A stretch of 64,000 nucleotides of DNA, taken from Trichomonas vaginalis G3 (lineage: Eukaryota > Parabasalia > Trichomonadida > Trichomonadidae). The stretch is from NCBI RefSeq assembly GCF_026262505.1, contig NC_067205.1:23345585-23409584 (forward strand). The letters run 5' to 3'. The notes under the pieces were generated by a model. It did not search any database. It saw nothing but the letters and a program-made list of their open reading frames with translations, and was not told where the DNA came from. The first letter of the stretch is position 1; the number at the start of each line of letters is the position of its first letter. Positions 6,272-17,800 of this stretch are shown piece by piece. The translations under genes and the position numbers were made by a program.

Positions 6272-8872
6272 TCACTTCTTAACAAAGTAATATGTGCTTC
6301 TTACACCACCATAGCTCAAACGTTTCTTTTCAAACATCGATTGAAACTTATTTTGAGCCATTGGCTTTAGTCTCTTTTTCTTCAAATACGCCAAGAAATC
6401 TTCTTCACATCTTTTCACTTCATAGCCTTCTTTAAACTCCTCCTTGTTAAGTTCTATGAAATCCTTTATCTCATTCTTTGTTGCAATGGCTTCTTCACGA
6501 ACGACATCGTGAACTATTTCATCATTGCATTCATGTATGACCTCTTCACTGTTCTCATGTATGACCTCCTCACTGTTCTCATGAACTATTTCATCATTGT
6601 TCTCATGAACGACCTCCTTACTGTTCTCATGAACTATTTCATCATTGCATTCATGAACGACCTCCTTACTGTCTTTCATAAGCGTTTCAAAGTCTCCTTT
6701 ACTCATTACTTCAATCTCATGCTGTTCACAGTAGTACTTAAACTCACTATATATGTCTTTGTTGTATGTTATATTGCTTCCCATGTACTCCATGAATTTT
6801 TCAAGCACTTCCTCATAATTCACTGTTTCTTTCTTTCCACGACCTTCTAATATCATACTTGCTTCGTAAATATAACTTCTTGCAGAACCGTCTCGCTTTC
6901 TACTTCTCTTCACAAATTCTCTCATCTTGCCGCCAAATACATTTGAACTACATGCAAAGAATTCATTCTCCTTCGCAAATTCTTTATATCTTCTGTAGCA
7001 CTCTGTACAATTCCATCCGGATACAAACTTTTCATAGAACTCCTCGTAAAACATTTGGTAAGGTGTTTTGTTCATTTCGATGAGTTCTTGTTTAGCCCTG
7101 GTGAATGGTATCTTCCTTACATCAAATTCACTTAAATCTTTCTTCATGAAGTACGTCAGTAAGTTTGAATAAAACTCTTCATTAAAGCTTTCAATGAGAT
7201 TTGAGAAATATTCGTAATTTCCTTTGTATCTGCTGCTTACGTCAATGACAACAAATCTTCTGTCGTCTTTGTCAATCTTTACTGAGTTGAAGTTGTTAGA
7301 TATCATGATGATATTACAAACATTCTCTATCTTTCTTACTGGCTGACACTTCTGATTTAAGTCCAACTGAGTCTCTGTTACTATTGACTTTAGTGCGTCG
7401 TGGTTCATGACCTTAGACGTATCGCATGAGCTTAGTTCATTGCATACGATGAGCTTCATGTTCTCAATAGCAGCATTGAATCTACCAATCACATTCTCTA
7501 TTGCCGTTATATTATTGTTGGCGTACTTGCTAATGAGCTCGCATAGAACATTACTAAATACATTCTTACCAGTTCCTTGCTTTCCTACTAACAAAAGTAC
7601 TGTTCCAGTCTTTCCACAAGGATTTTGAACGATGTAGGCGAACCAGTTCAAAACATACTCATAAAGCTCTTCATCCTCATTACATATGACATCGTGAACA
7701 TGTTTCAAATATCCTTCAATAATGCTTTCATCTACTTCATTCAGTACCTCATACTCATATCCTCTGAAATAGCTGTAAATGTCATCTCTTTCGTCAAAGA
7801 ATCTCATGCCTGACTTCATAAGATAGTTCTTGTTCTGACCCGCTTCATAAATCATCAGTGCGTTCACATCCTTCTCCTCAATACGTCCTACATAAACACT
7901 CTTCATGAGCTTATTGAATTCCTTGCTATCTACTGTCACAAGTGTTGTTGTGTCTCGTATTCCATCATAATCTTTCACTAGATATGTCATACGTGCTCCG
8001 TCAATAACAACAACACATCTTCTTAAGTCATTTATAACACTAGCTATGTCAATACCGTCCTCACTCATGTACTTATTTCTCCTCAAGTCCTTTAGTGTGA
8101 AAGTGTCTCTAAGTTCTATTTCAAGCAATTCATTTACACATCCTTTGCAATACTTCTCTATAAAATATTTCTGTCGTTCTTTACTAAGTTTCTTAACAGC
8201 TCTGAAGAACCATGTGCTTTGACTCAAACATCCTTCACAACTTCTCTCATTCATTCCTAGTTCTTTCATGTCATTATCTTCAACCTCTATGGTCTCATTG
8301 ACTAAGGTCAAAGGGTTCTTAGTCATTGCTGGTCTTATCTGAAACAATGTTTGTGCAACAGGTTTAACTAGTTCAGCAACGTCCTTCCTTAATATGAATA
8401 GCTGTTTCCACTCATCTTTGCTAACAGTTCTTTCATAACCACTGACAGTAATGATTTCATTTGCTGACCTTAGACACTTATGTTCTATCATTTGTATTGC
8501 TTTTGTGTAAGGCTTTCGTGAGCATAGGTTGTATATGTCATTCCTGCAATGTTCATTCATGCCAATAGTACTAAATCCTTTCTTTGCTGTTGAGTGCATA
8601 ATATCCATTAGTTCCTGTGTTCGTATTGCTGTCTCATAAAATACAACAAGACCTTTGTCATCTACTACGTACTTACCGAAAACATTGCTTATATTCTTTA
8701 ACCATGAAATAACATCCTCATTCATGCTGTCAAACATGAAGTAAGGTCTTACATACTCTTCACTTATAAGATACTCCACAAAGTACTTGTTAAGCTCTAT
8801 GTCCTCGTGAGCGATTTCATTAGGTTTGATATTAGTTCCTTTTGTCATTGTTATCATGTACTTCACTCTCAT
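6272..8872 (-). CDS. D5-like primase-helicase with SF3 helicase domain, left-arm copy
   Basis: An 866-aa replication protein. The ATG at 8872 is preferred over an in-frame TTG at 8884. The SF3 ATPase core lies at about 425-550: Walker A GKQGTGKN (430-437), a Walker B-like strand MKLIVCNE (472-479) and motif C NIIMISNN (520-527), followed by DDRRFVVID. Two CxxC pairs (SCEGC near 211-215 and YCKGC near 241-245) could bind zinc in the N-terminal primase-like half. The C-terminal region (about 725-785) is a low-complexity run of His/Glu repeats such as EEVIHENSEEVIHEN. The family unwinds DNA at viral origins. It is divergent from the HNH gene, with a 99-base shared spacer. A homologous, shorter helicase is in element 2 at 56.4-57.7 kb. 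Confidence 0.85.
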   Translation of the reverse strand: MRVKYMITMTKGTNIKPNEIAHEDIELNKYFVEYLISEEYVRPYFMFDSMNEDVISWLKNISNVFGKYVVDDKGLVVFYETAIRTQELMDIMHSTAKKGFSTIGMNEHCRNDIYNLCSRKPYTKAIQMIEHKCLRSANEIITVSGYERTVSKDEWKQLFILRKDVAELVKPVAQTLFQIRPAMTKNPLTLVNETIEVEDNDMKELGMNERSCEGCLSQSTWFFRAVKKLSKERQKYFIEKYCKGCVNELLEIELRDTFTLKDLRRNKYMSEDGIDIASVINDLRRCVVVIDGARMTYLVKDYDGIRDTTTLVTVDSKEFNKLMKSVYVGRIEEKDVNALMIYEAGQNKNYLMKSGMRFFDERDDIYSYFRGYEYEVLNEVDESIIEGYLKHVHDVICNEDEELYEYVLNWFAYIVQNPCGKTGTVLLLVGKQGTGKNVFSNVLCELISKYANNNITAIENVIGRFNAAIENMKLIVCNELSSCDTSKVMNHDALKSIVTETQLDLNQKCQPVRKIENVCNIIMISNNFNSVKIDKDDRRFVVIDVSSRYKGNYEYFSNLIESFNEEFYSNLLTYFMKKDLSEFDVRKIPFTRAKQELIEMNKTPYQMFYEEFYEKFVSGWNCTECYRRYKEFAKENEFFACSSNVFGGKMREFVKRSRKRDGSARSYIYEASMILEGRGKKETVNYEEVLEKFMEYMGSNITYNKDIYSEFKYYCEQHEIEVMSKGDFETLMKDSKEVVHECNDEIVHENSKEVVHENNDEIVHENSEEVIHENSEEVIHECNDEIVHDVVREEAIATKNEIKDFIELNKEEFKEGYEVKRCEEDFLAYLKKKRLKPMAQNKFQSMFEKKRLSYGGVRSTYYFVKK

Positions 8873-8971
8873 AGTTCCTTTCAATAGCGTAAAAATACTT
8901 CATTGTTTCATAACTGCTCTAAATTCTGTTCAAAATTCGTACAACATAACTTTTAACATTAGTGAAAGAAC

Positions 8972-9676
8972 ATGAGCGAAACAACAACATCTAACATTAC
9001 AGAAGAAGTCAATGACAATGCCGATGAAAACATTACAGAAGGAGCTAGTGAAAATATTGACGAGTTCAGTGAGGAAGAAGATATTGAGGACGTCAATGAG
9101 AACGTTAGTGGGGAACAAACTCAATGGGAAACATTGAGAAATCATGAAGATTATGAGATTTGTACGACATATCCTTTTACTATTCGTCGAAAGAAAAACA
9201 AACATATTAAGAGTGAATGCTTAAATAATCATGGTTATATTGAGCTTAGTTTAAACAACAAAACACATTTAAAGCATAGAATTATTGCAGAACAGTGGAT
9301 TGAAAATCCAAACAATTTGAAAGAAATAGACCATATAAATCATGATAGAACGGACAACAGAATCTCAAACCTTCGTTGGTGTTCTAGATCTGAAAACAAT
9401 AGAAATAAAAGCAAGTATGGCGATATAGTTTATGAGTTCGTTGATGAAATATCTGACGAAGCTGTTGAAATAACAGATTATGGTAAGCATTCGTTTGAGT
9501 TCTACTACTATGTTGAGAATGAGGACGCATTCTATTACTATACAGGTCCTAACTATCGAAAACTTCATATAAACTTTACAAAAACAGGTGCTGCTTATGT
9601 TTGTATGATAGATACAGAAAACAAGAGAGTAATCTTATGCATAAACAAATTCAAACGCTTGTACGGCTTCATGTAG
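8972..9676 (+). CDS. NUMOD/HNH homing-type endonuclease, left-arm copy
   Basis: A 234-aa protein. Residues 1-46 are an acidic low-complexity leader (EEVNDNADENITEG). Residues 48-90 resemble the NUMOD4-type motif (QWETLRNHEDYEI..YP). Residues 100-145 are an HNH domain of the HNH_3 type (HRIIAEQW, then EIDHINHDRTDNRISNLRW). Residues 165-234 form a third domain that also exists alone as the 106-aa protein. HNH_3 proteins nick or cut DNA and are common as selfish or regulatory nucleases in phages and large DNA viruses. It is divergent from the helicase. The right-arm copy (19303-20007) encodes an identical protein. Element 2 has a homologue at 51.0-51.7 kb. Confidence 0.85.
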   Translation: MSETTTSNITEEVNDNADENITEGASENIDEFSEEEDIEDVNENVSGEQTQWETLRNHEDYEICTTYPFTIRRKKNKHIKSECLNNHGYIELSLNNKTHLKHRIIAEQWIENPNNLKEIDHINHDRTDNRISNLRWCSRSENNRNKSKYGDIVYEFVDEISDEAVEITDYGKHSFEFYYYVENEDAFYYYTGPNYRKLHINFTKTGAAYVCMIDTENKRVILCINKFKRLYGFM

Positions 9677-12106
9677 GACAAACATTATTTTTCAACACTA
9701 ACGCCAACACGTAGGACAAACATTCATGACTAACATTACTGTATAACATAAATGTTTCGTCATGGTTTCATCGTCAATGGTTTCGTCATGATTTCTTCAT
9801 CGTCAATGTTTTTGTCAAGGTTGGATCGTGAATGGTTTCGTCAAACATGAACGTCAATGGTTTCGTCAAACATGAACGTCAATGGTTTCGTCATGGTTTC
9901 ATCGTCAATGAATTTGTCAAACATGAACGTCAATGGTTTCGTCAAACATGAACGTCAATGGTTTCGTCATGGTTTCATCGTCAATGTTTTTGTCAAACAT
10001 GAACGTCAATGGTTTCGTCATGGTTTCATCGTCAATGGTTTTGTCATGATTTCATCGTCAATGTTTTTGTCAAACATGAACGTCAATGGTTTCGTCAAAC
10101 ATGAACGTCAATGGTTTCGTCATGGTTTCATCGTCAATGTTTTTGTCAAACATGAACGTCAATGGTTTCGTCAAACATGAACGTCAATGGTTTCGTTATG
10201 GTTTCATCGTAAATGTTTTGTCAAACATGAACGTATATGCTTTGTCAAGGTTGGATCGTGAATGGTTTCGTCATGGTTTCATCGTCAATGAATTTTCATG
10301 ATTTCATCGTAAATGTTTTGTCATGATTTCTTCATCGTAAATGTTTTGTTATGATTTCTTCGTATATGTTTTGTCATGACCTCATCGTATGTTCTTTGTC
10401 AAACTTAAACGTAAATGTTTTGTTATGATTTCATCGTAAATGTTTTGTCATGATTTCTTCATCGTAAATGTTTTGTTATGATTTCTTCGTATATGTTTTG
10501 TCATGACCTCATCGTATATGTTTTGTCAAAACTTCATCGTAATGAGTGTAAATGACCCAAAAATATATTTTAGGTGAAGTGGTTAGATCTCACCTCTTTT
10601 CTCACCTCTTTTCTCACCTCATGAATTTTCATGATTTCTTCATCGTAATGAGCGTAAATGATTTGTCAAACATGAACGGAAATGTTTTGTCATGATTTCT
10701 TCATCGTAATGAGTGTAAATGATTTGTCATGATTTCATCGTAAATGATTTGTCATGATTTCTTCATCGTACATGTTTCGTCAAACATGAACGTAAATGTT
10801 TTGTCAAACATGAACGTAAATGTTTTGTCAAAACTTCATCGTACATGTTTTGTCATGATTTCTTCATCGTAATGAGTGTAAATGACCCAAAAATAATGTT
10901 TAGGGTAGAAGGGTAGATCTAACCTCTTTTCTCACCTCTTTTCTCACCTCTTTTCTCACCTCATGAATTTTCATGATTTCATCGTACATGTTTTGTCAAA
11001 CATGAACGTAAATGTTTTGTCATGATTTCTTCATCGTAATGAGTGTAAATGTTTTGTCAAACATGAGCGTAAATGTTTTGTCATGATTTCTTCATCGTAC
11101 ATGTTTCGTCAAACATGAACGTAAATGTTTTGTCATGATTTCTTCATCGTAATGAGTGTAAATGTTTTGTCAAACATGAACGTAAATGTTTTGTCAAAAC
11201 TTCATCGTACATGTTTTGTCATGATTTCTTCATCGTAATGAGTGTAAATGACCCAAAAATAATGTTTAGGGTAGAAGGGTAGATCTAACCTCTTTTCTCA
11301 CCTCTTTTCTCACCTCTTTTCTCACCTCATGAATTTTCATGATTTCATCGTACATGTTTTGTCAAACATGAACGTAAATGTTTTGTCATGATTTCTTCAT
11401 CGTAATGAGTGTAAATGTTTTGTCAAACATGAGCGTAAATGTTTTGTCATGATTTCTTCATCGTACATGTTTCGTCAAACATGAACGTAAATGTTTTGTC
11501 ATGATTTCTTCATCGTAATGAGTGTAAATGTTTTGTCAAACATGAACGTAAATGTTTTGTCAAAACTTCATCGTACATGTTTTGTCATGATTTCTTCATC
11601 GTACATGTTTCGTCAAACATGAACGTAAATGTTTTGTCATGATTTCTTCATCGTAATGAGTGTAAATGTTTTGTCAAACATGAACGTAAATGTTTTGTCA
11701 AACATGAACGTACATGTTTTGTCATGATTTCTTCATCGTAATGAACGTATATGCTTTGTCAAACATGAACGTACATGTTTTGTCATGACCTCATCATCGT
11801 AATGAGCGTATATGTTTTGTCATGATTTCTTCATCGTAATGAACGTAAATGTTTTGTCAAACATGAACGTACATGTTTTGTCATGATTTCTTCATCGTAA
11901 TGAGCGTATATGTTTTGTCATGATTTCTTCATCGTAATGAACGTATATGCTTTGTCAAACATGAGCGTAAATGACCCAAAAATAATGTTTAGGGTAGAAG
12001 GGTAGATCTAACCTCTTTTCTCACCTCTTTTCTACCCTCATGAATTTTCATACGGAATCTCTTCGTACATGTTTTGTCAAAACTTCATCGTAAATGTTTT
12101 GTCATC

Positions 12107-12255
12107 TATGTACATAATATCCTCTCAAACCGTTTGGCAATTTTTCACGATTTTCATAGAGTTTTGGCGACTGGGGTTTCTTACCTACTCGCTGTTCTTC
12201 ACGATTTTCAGAAAAAAGTATGTCTCGCTGTGCTTCGCTCAAAACTTCTTCGTAT
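12107..12255. other. non-repetitive island inside left repeat array
   Basis: About 150 bases that do not follow the repeat grammar, containing two copies of CACGATTTTCA and the stretch TCGCTGTGCTTCGCTC. The island is kept unchanged in the other arm at about 16567-16716. It has no obvious coding content. It could be captured sequence or a functional core inside the array. Confidence 0.5.
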
Positions 12256-13707
12256 GTTCTTTGTCAAACATGAACGTATATGTTTTGTCGAAACTTCATC
12301 GTACATGATTTGTCATGATTTCATCGTAAATGATTTGTCGAAACTTCTTCATCGTAATGAGCGTAAATCAGACAAAAATATATTTTAGGTGAAGAGGTTA
12401 GATCTCACCTCTTTTCTCACCTCTTTTCTCACCTCATGAATTTTCATGATTTCTTCATCGTATGTTCTTTGTCAAACATGAACGTACATGTTTTGTCAAA
12501 CATGAACGTATATGTTTTGTCAAGACCTCATCATCGTAATGAGTGTAAATGATTTGTCATGATTTCATCGTACATGTTTTGTCAAAACTTCATCGTAAAT
12601 GTTTTGTCAAACATGAGCGTAAATGATCCAAAAATAATGTTTAGGGTAGATGGTTAGATCTAACCTCATTTCTACCCTCATTTCTACCCTCATGAATTTT
12701 CATACGGAATCTCTTCGTAAATGATTTGTCAAAACTTCTTCATCGTATATGCTTTGTCAAACATGAACGTAAATGTTTTGTCATGATTTCTTCATCGTAA
12801 TGAGCGTAAATGTTTTGTCATGATTTCTTCATCGTACATGTTTTGTCGAAACTTCATCGTATATGTTTTGTCAAGACTTCTTCATCGTAAATGTTTTTGT
12901 CAAACATGAACGTACATGTTTTGTCATGATTTCTTCATCGTAATGAGCGTAAATGACCCAAAAATATATTTTAGGTGAAGAGGTGAGATCTCACCTCTTT
13001 TCTCACCTCATTGAATTTTCATGATTTCTTCATCGTATATGTTTTGTCAAACATGAACGTACATGTTTTGTCATGACCTCATCATCGTAATGAGTGTAAA
13101 TGTTTTGTCATGATTTCATCGTACATGTTTTGTCGAAACTTCTTCGTAAATGTTTTGTCATGATTTCATCGTAAATGTTTTTGTCAAACATGAACGTCAA
13201 TGGTTTCGTTATGGTTTCATCGTAAATGTTTTGTCAAACATGAACGTACATGTTTCGTCAAACTTAAACGTAAATGTTTTTGTCAAACATGAACGTCAAT
13301 GGTTTCGTTATGGTTTCTTCATCGTAATGAGCGTAAATGATCCAAAAATATATTTTAGGTGAAGAGGTGAGATCTCACCTCTTTTCTCACCTCTTTTCTC
13401 ACCTCATGAATTTTCATGATTTCTTCTTCGTACATGTTTTGTCAAGACTTCTTCGTAAATGTTTTTGTCAAACATGAGTGTAAATGTTTTGTCAAGACTT
13501 CTTCGTACATGTTTTGTCAAGGTTTCTTCGTATATGTTTTGTCAAGACTTCTTCATCGTAATGAGCGTAAATCAGACAAAAAATATATTTTAGGTGAAGA
13601 GGTGAGATCTCACCTCTTTTCTCACCTCATGAATTTTCATGATTTCTTCTTCGTACATGTTTTGTCAAGACTTCTTCGTAAATGTTTTTGTCAAGACTTC
13701 TTCGTAA

Positions 13708-14283
13708 ATGTTTTTGTCAAGACTTCTTCGTATATGTTTTTGTCATGATTTCTTCGTACATGTTTTTGTCATGATTTCTTCGTACATGTTTTTGTCAAGA
13801 CTTCTTCGTATATGTTTTTGTCATGATTTCTTCGTATATGTTTTTGTCATGATTTCTTCGTACATGTTTTTGTCAAGACTTCTTCGTAAATGTTTTTGTC
13901 AAGACTTCATCGTATATGTTTTTGTCATGATTTCTCACCTCATGAATTTTCATGACTTCTTCATCGTAAATGTTTTTGTCAAGACTTCTTCGTAAATGTT
14001 TTTGTCAAGACTTCTTCGTATATGTTTTTGTCATGATTTCTTCGTACATGTTTTTGTCATGATTTCTTCGTACATGTTTTTGTCAAGACTTCTTCGTATA
14101 TGTTTTTGTCATGATTTCTTCGTATATGTTTTTGTCATGATTTCTTCGTACATGTTTTTGTCAAGACTTCTTCGTAAATGTTTTTGTCAAGACTTCATCG
14201 TATATGTTTTTGTCATGATTTCTCACCTCATGAATTTTCATGACTTCTTCATCGTAAATGTTTTTGTCAAGACTTCTTCGTAA
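13708..14283. repeat. 288-bp tandem duplication private to left arm
   Basis: Positions 13708-13995 and 13996-14283 are identical 288-bp units made of the repeat GTCAAGACTTCTTCGTA with TATGTTTTT. The right arm lacks the pair. This explains much of the length difference between the arms and shows that the array changes copy number after the arms were formed. Confidence 0.7.
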
Positions 14284-14501
14284 ATGTTTTTGTCAAGACT
14301 TCTTCGTACATGTTTTTGTCATGATTTCTCACCTCATGAATTTTCATGACTTCTTCATCGTAATGAGTGTAAATGTTTTGTCAAACATGAGTGTAAATGA
14401 CCCAAAAATAATGTTTATGTTAGAATGTTAGATCTAACACCTTTTCTAACATGTTTTCTAACATGGAGGATTTCATTAGATATACACATTCTTCCCTCAT
14501 T

Positions 14502-14884
14502 TCATTCTATACACAATTTACATCATAGACGATTTAATAGATATAATACTTTACTGTTTCATCTGATATAAACATTCTTCCTCCATTTCATTCTATAAAC
14601 AATTTACATCATAGACGATTTAATAGATATAATACTTTACTGTTTCATCTGATATAAACATTCTTCCTCCATTTCATTCTATAAACAATTTACATCATAG
14701 ACGATTTAATAGATATAATACTTTACTGTTTCATCTGATATAAACATTCTTCCTCCATTTCATTCTATAAACAATTTACATCATAGACGATTTAATAGAT
14801 ATAATACTTTACTGTTTCATCTGATATAAACATTATTTGTTGAAAGTATCCTAAAAATATTTGATGGAATTTAACTAAAATAAT
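14502..14884. repeat. central spacer of inverted duplication: 86-bp tandem repeats
   Basis: Unique sequence between the two arms. It holds about four tandem copies of an 86-bp AT-rich unit starting CATCATAGACGATTTAATAG at 14521, 14607, 14693 and 14779, followed by a short AT-rich tail. The arms close on it with the sequence GGAGGATTTCATTAGATATA and its complement at 14464 and about 14903. This is the place where a hairpin end or origin of the ancestral genome would lie if the structure is a head-to-head dimer. Confidence 0.7.
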
Positions 14885-17800
14885 TTTAGGGAAGAATGTG
14901 TATATCTAATGAAATCCTCCATGTTAGAAAACATGTTAGAAAAGGTGTTAGATCTAACATTCTAACATAAACATTATTTTTGGGTCATTTACACTCATGT
15001 TTGACAAAACATTTACACTCATTACGATGAAGAAATCATGACAAAAACATGTACGAAGAAATCATGACAAAAACATATACGAAGAAGTCTTGACAAAAAC
15101 ATTTACGAAGAAGTCTTGACAAAAACATTTACGAAGAAGTCTTGACAAAACATGTACGAAGAAGAAATCATGAAAATTCATGAGGTGAGAAAAGAGGTGA
15201 GAAAAGAGGTGAGATCTCACCTCTTCACCTAAAATATATTTTTTGTCTGATTTACGCTCATTACGATGAAGAAGTCTTGACAAAACATATACGAAGAAAC
15301 CTTGACAAAACATGTACGAAGAAGTCTTGACAAAACATTTACACTCATGTTTGACAAAAACATTTACGAAGAAGTCTTGACAAAACATGTACGAAGAAGA
15401 AATCATGAAAATTCATGAGGTGAGAAAAGAGGTGAGAAAAGAGGTGAGATCTCACCTCTTCACCTAAAATATATTTTTGGATCATTTACGCTCATTACGA
15501 TGAAGAAACCATAACGAAACCATTGACGTTCATGTTTGACAAAAACATTTACGTTTAAGTTTGACGAAACATGTACGTTCATGTTTGACAAAACATTTAC
15601 GATGAAACCATAACGAAACCATTGACGTTCATGTTTGACAAAAACATTTACGATGAAATCATGACAAAACATTTACGAAGAAGTTTCGACAAAACATGTA
15701 CGATGAAATCATGACAAAACATTTACACTCATTACGATGATGAGGTCATGACAAAACATGTACGTTCATGTTTGACAAAACATATACGATGAAGAAATCA
15801 TGAAAATTCAATGAGGTGAGAAAAGAGGTGAGATCTCACCTCTTCACCTAAAATATATTTTTGGGTCATTTACGCTCATTACGATGAAGAAATCATGACA
15901 AAACATGTACGTTCATGTTTGACAAAAACATTTACGATGAAGAAGTCTTGACAAAACATATACGATGAAGTTTCGACAAAACATGTACGATGAAGAAATC
16001 ATGACAAAACATTTACGCTCATTACGATGAAGAAATCATGACAAAACATTTACGTTCATGTTTGACAAAGCATATACGATGAAGAAGTTTTGACAAATCA
16101 TTTACGAAGAGATTCCGTATGAAAATTCATGAGGGTAGAAATGAGGGTAGAAATGAGGTTAGATCTAACCATCTACCCTAAACATTATTTTTGGATCATT
16201 TACGCTCATGTTTGACAAAACATTTACGATGAAGTTTTGACAAAACATGTACGATGAAATCATGACAAATCATTTACACTCATTACGATGATGAGGTCTT
16301 GACAAAACATATACGTTCATGTTTGACAAAACATGTACGTTCATGTTTGACAAAGAACATACGATGAAGAAATCATGAAAATTCATGAGGTGAGAAAAGA
16401 GGTGAGAAAAGAGGTGAGATCTAACCTCTTCACCTAAAATATATTTTTGTCTGATTTACGCTCATTACGATGAAGAAGTTTCGACAAATCATTTACGATG
16501 AAATCATGACAAATCATGTACGATGAAGTTTCGACAAAACATATACGTTCATGTTTGACAAAGAACATACGAAGAAGTTTTGAGCGAAGCACAGCGAGAC
16601 ATACTTTTTTCTGAAAATCGTGAAGAACAGCGAGTAGGTAAGAAACCCCAGTCGCCAAAACTCTATGAAAATCGTGAAAAATTGCCAAACGGTTTGAGAG
16701 GATATTATGTACATAGATGACAAAACATTTACGATGAAGTTTTGACAAAACATGTACGAAGAGATTCCGTATGAAAATTCATGAGGGTAGAAAAGAGGTG
16801 AGAAAAGAGGTTAGATCTACCCTTCTACCCTAAACATTATTTTTGGGTCATTTACGCTCATGTTTGACAAAGCATATACGTTCATTACGATGAAGAAATC
16901 ATGACAAAACATATACGCTCATTACGATGAAGAAATCATGACAAAACATGTACGTTCATGTTTGACAAAACATTTACGTTCATTACGATGAAGAAATCAT
17001 GACAAAACATATACGCTCATTACGATGATGAGGTCATGACAAAACATGTACGTTCATGTTTGACAAAGCATATACGTTCATTACGATGAAGAAATCATGA
17101 CAAAACATGTACGTTCATGTTTGACAAAACATTTACGTTCATGTTTGACAAAACATTTACACTCATTACGATGAAGAAATCATGACAAAACATTTACGTT
17201 CATGTTTGACGAAACATGTACGATGAAGAAATCATGACAAAACATGTACGATGAAGTTTTGACAAAACATTTACGTTCATGTTTGACAAAACATTTACAC
17301 TCATTACGATGAAGAAATCATGACAAAACATTTACGTTCATGTTTGACGAAACATGTACGATGAAGAAATCATGACAAAACATTTACGCTCATGTTTGAC
17401 AAAACATTTACACTCATTACGATGAAGAAATCATGACAAAACATTTACGTTCATGTTTGACAAAACATGTTACGATGAAATCATGAAAATTCATGAGGTG
17501 AGAAAAGAGGTGAGAAAAAGAAAAGGTGAGAAAAGAGGTTAGATCTACCCTTCTACCCTAAACATTATTTTTGGGTCATTTACACTCATTACGATGAAGA
17601 AATCATGACAAAACATGTACGATGAAGTTTTGACAAAACATTTACGTTCATGTTTGACAAAACATTTACACTCATTACGATGAAGAAATCATGACAAAAC
17701 ATTTACGTTCATGTTTGACGAAACATGTACGATGAAGAAATCATGACAAAACATTTACGCTCATGTTTGACAAAACATTTACACTCATTACGATGAAGAA

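Larger units (their letters stand above)
9700..14501. repeat. left-arm iteron-like repeat array
   Basis: About 4.8 kb of interleaved short repeats. Two main units alternate: GTCAAACATGAACGTAAATG with a TTTT tail, and GTCATGATTTCTTCATCGTA with AATGTTTT. At the gene-proximal end (9.75-10.3 kb) a variant reads GTCAATGGTTTCGTC. Higher-order repeats of about 366 bp (10,915 to 11,281) are visible. Ten AGATCT-centred hairpin modules lie at 10585, 10915, 11281, 12004, 12400, 12656, 12986, 13370, 13605 and 14430. Long open frames here are by-products of the repeat and are not called as genes. Dense iterons next to a helicase gene suggest initiator binding or genome-end function (inferred). Confidence 0.8.

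Noticed and set aside
6509-6850. Plus-strand 113-codon frame with MNYFIIAFMNDLLTVL repeats
   Set aside because: Antisense of the helicase's His/Glu repeat tail.
9857-10301. Open frames reading VKHERQWFRHGFIVN repeats (and similar ones across 12-14 and 15-19 kb)
   Set aside because: They are by-products of iteron repeats whose unit length happens to keep the frame. They shift frame with repeat type and have no start context.
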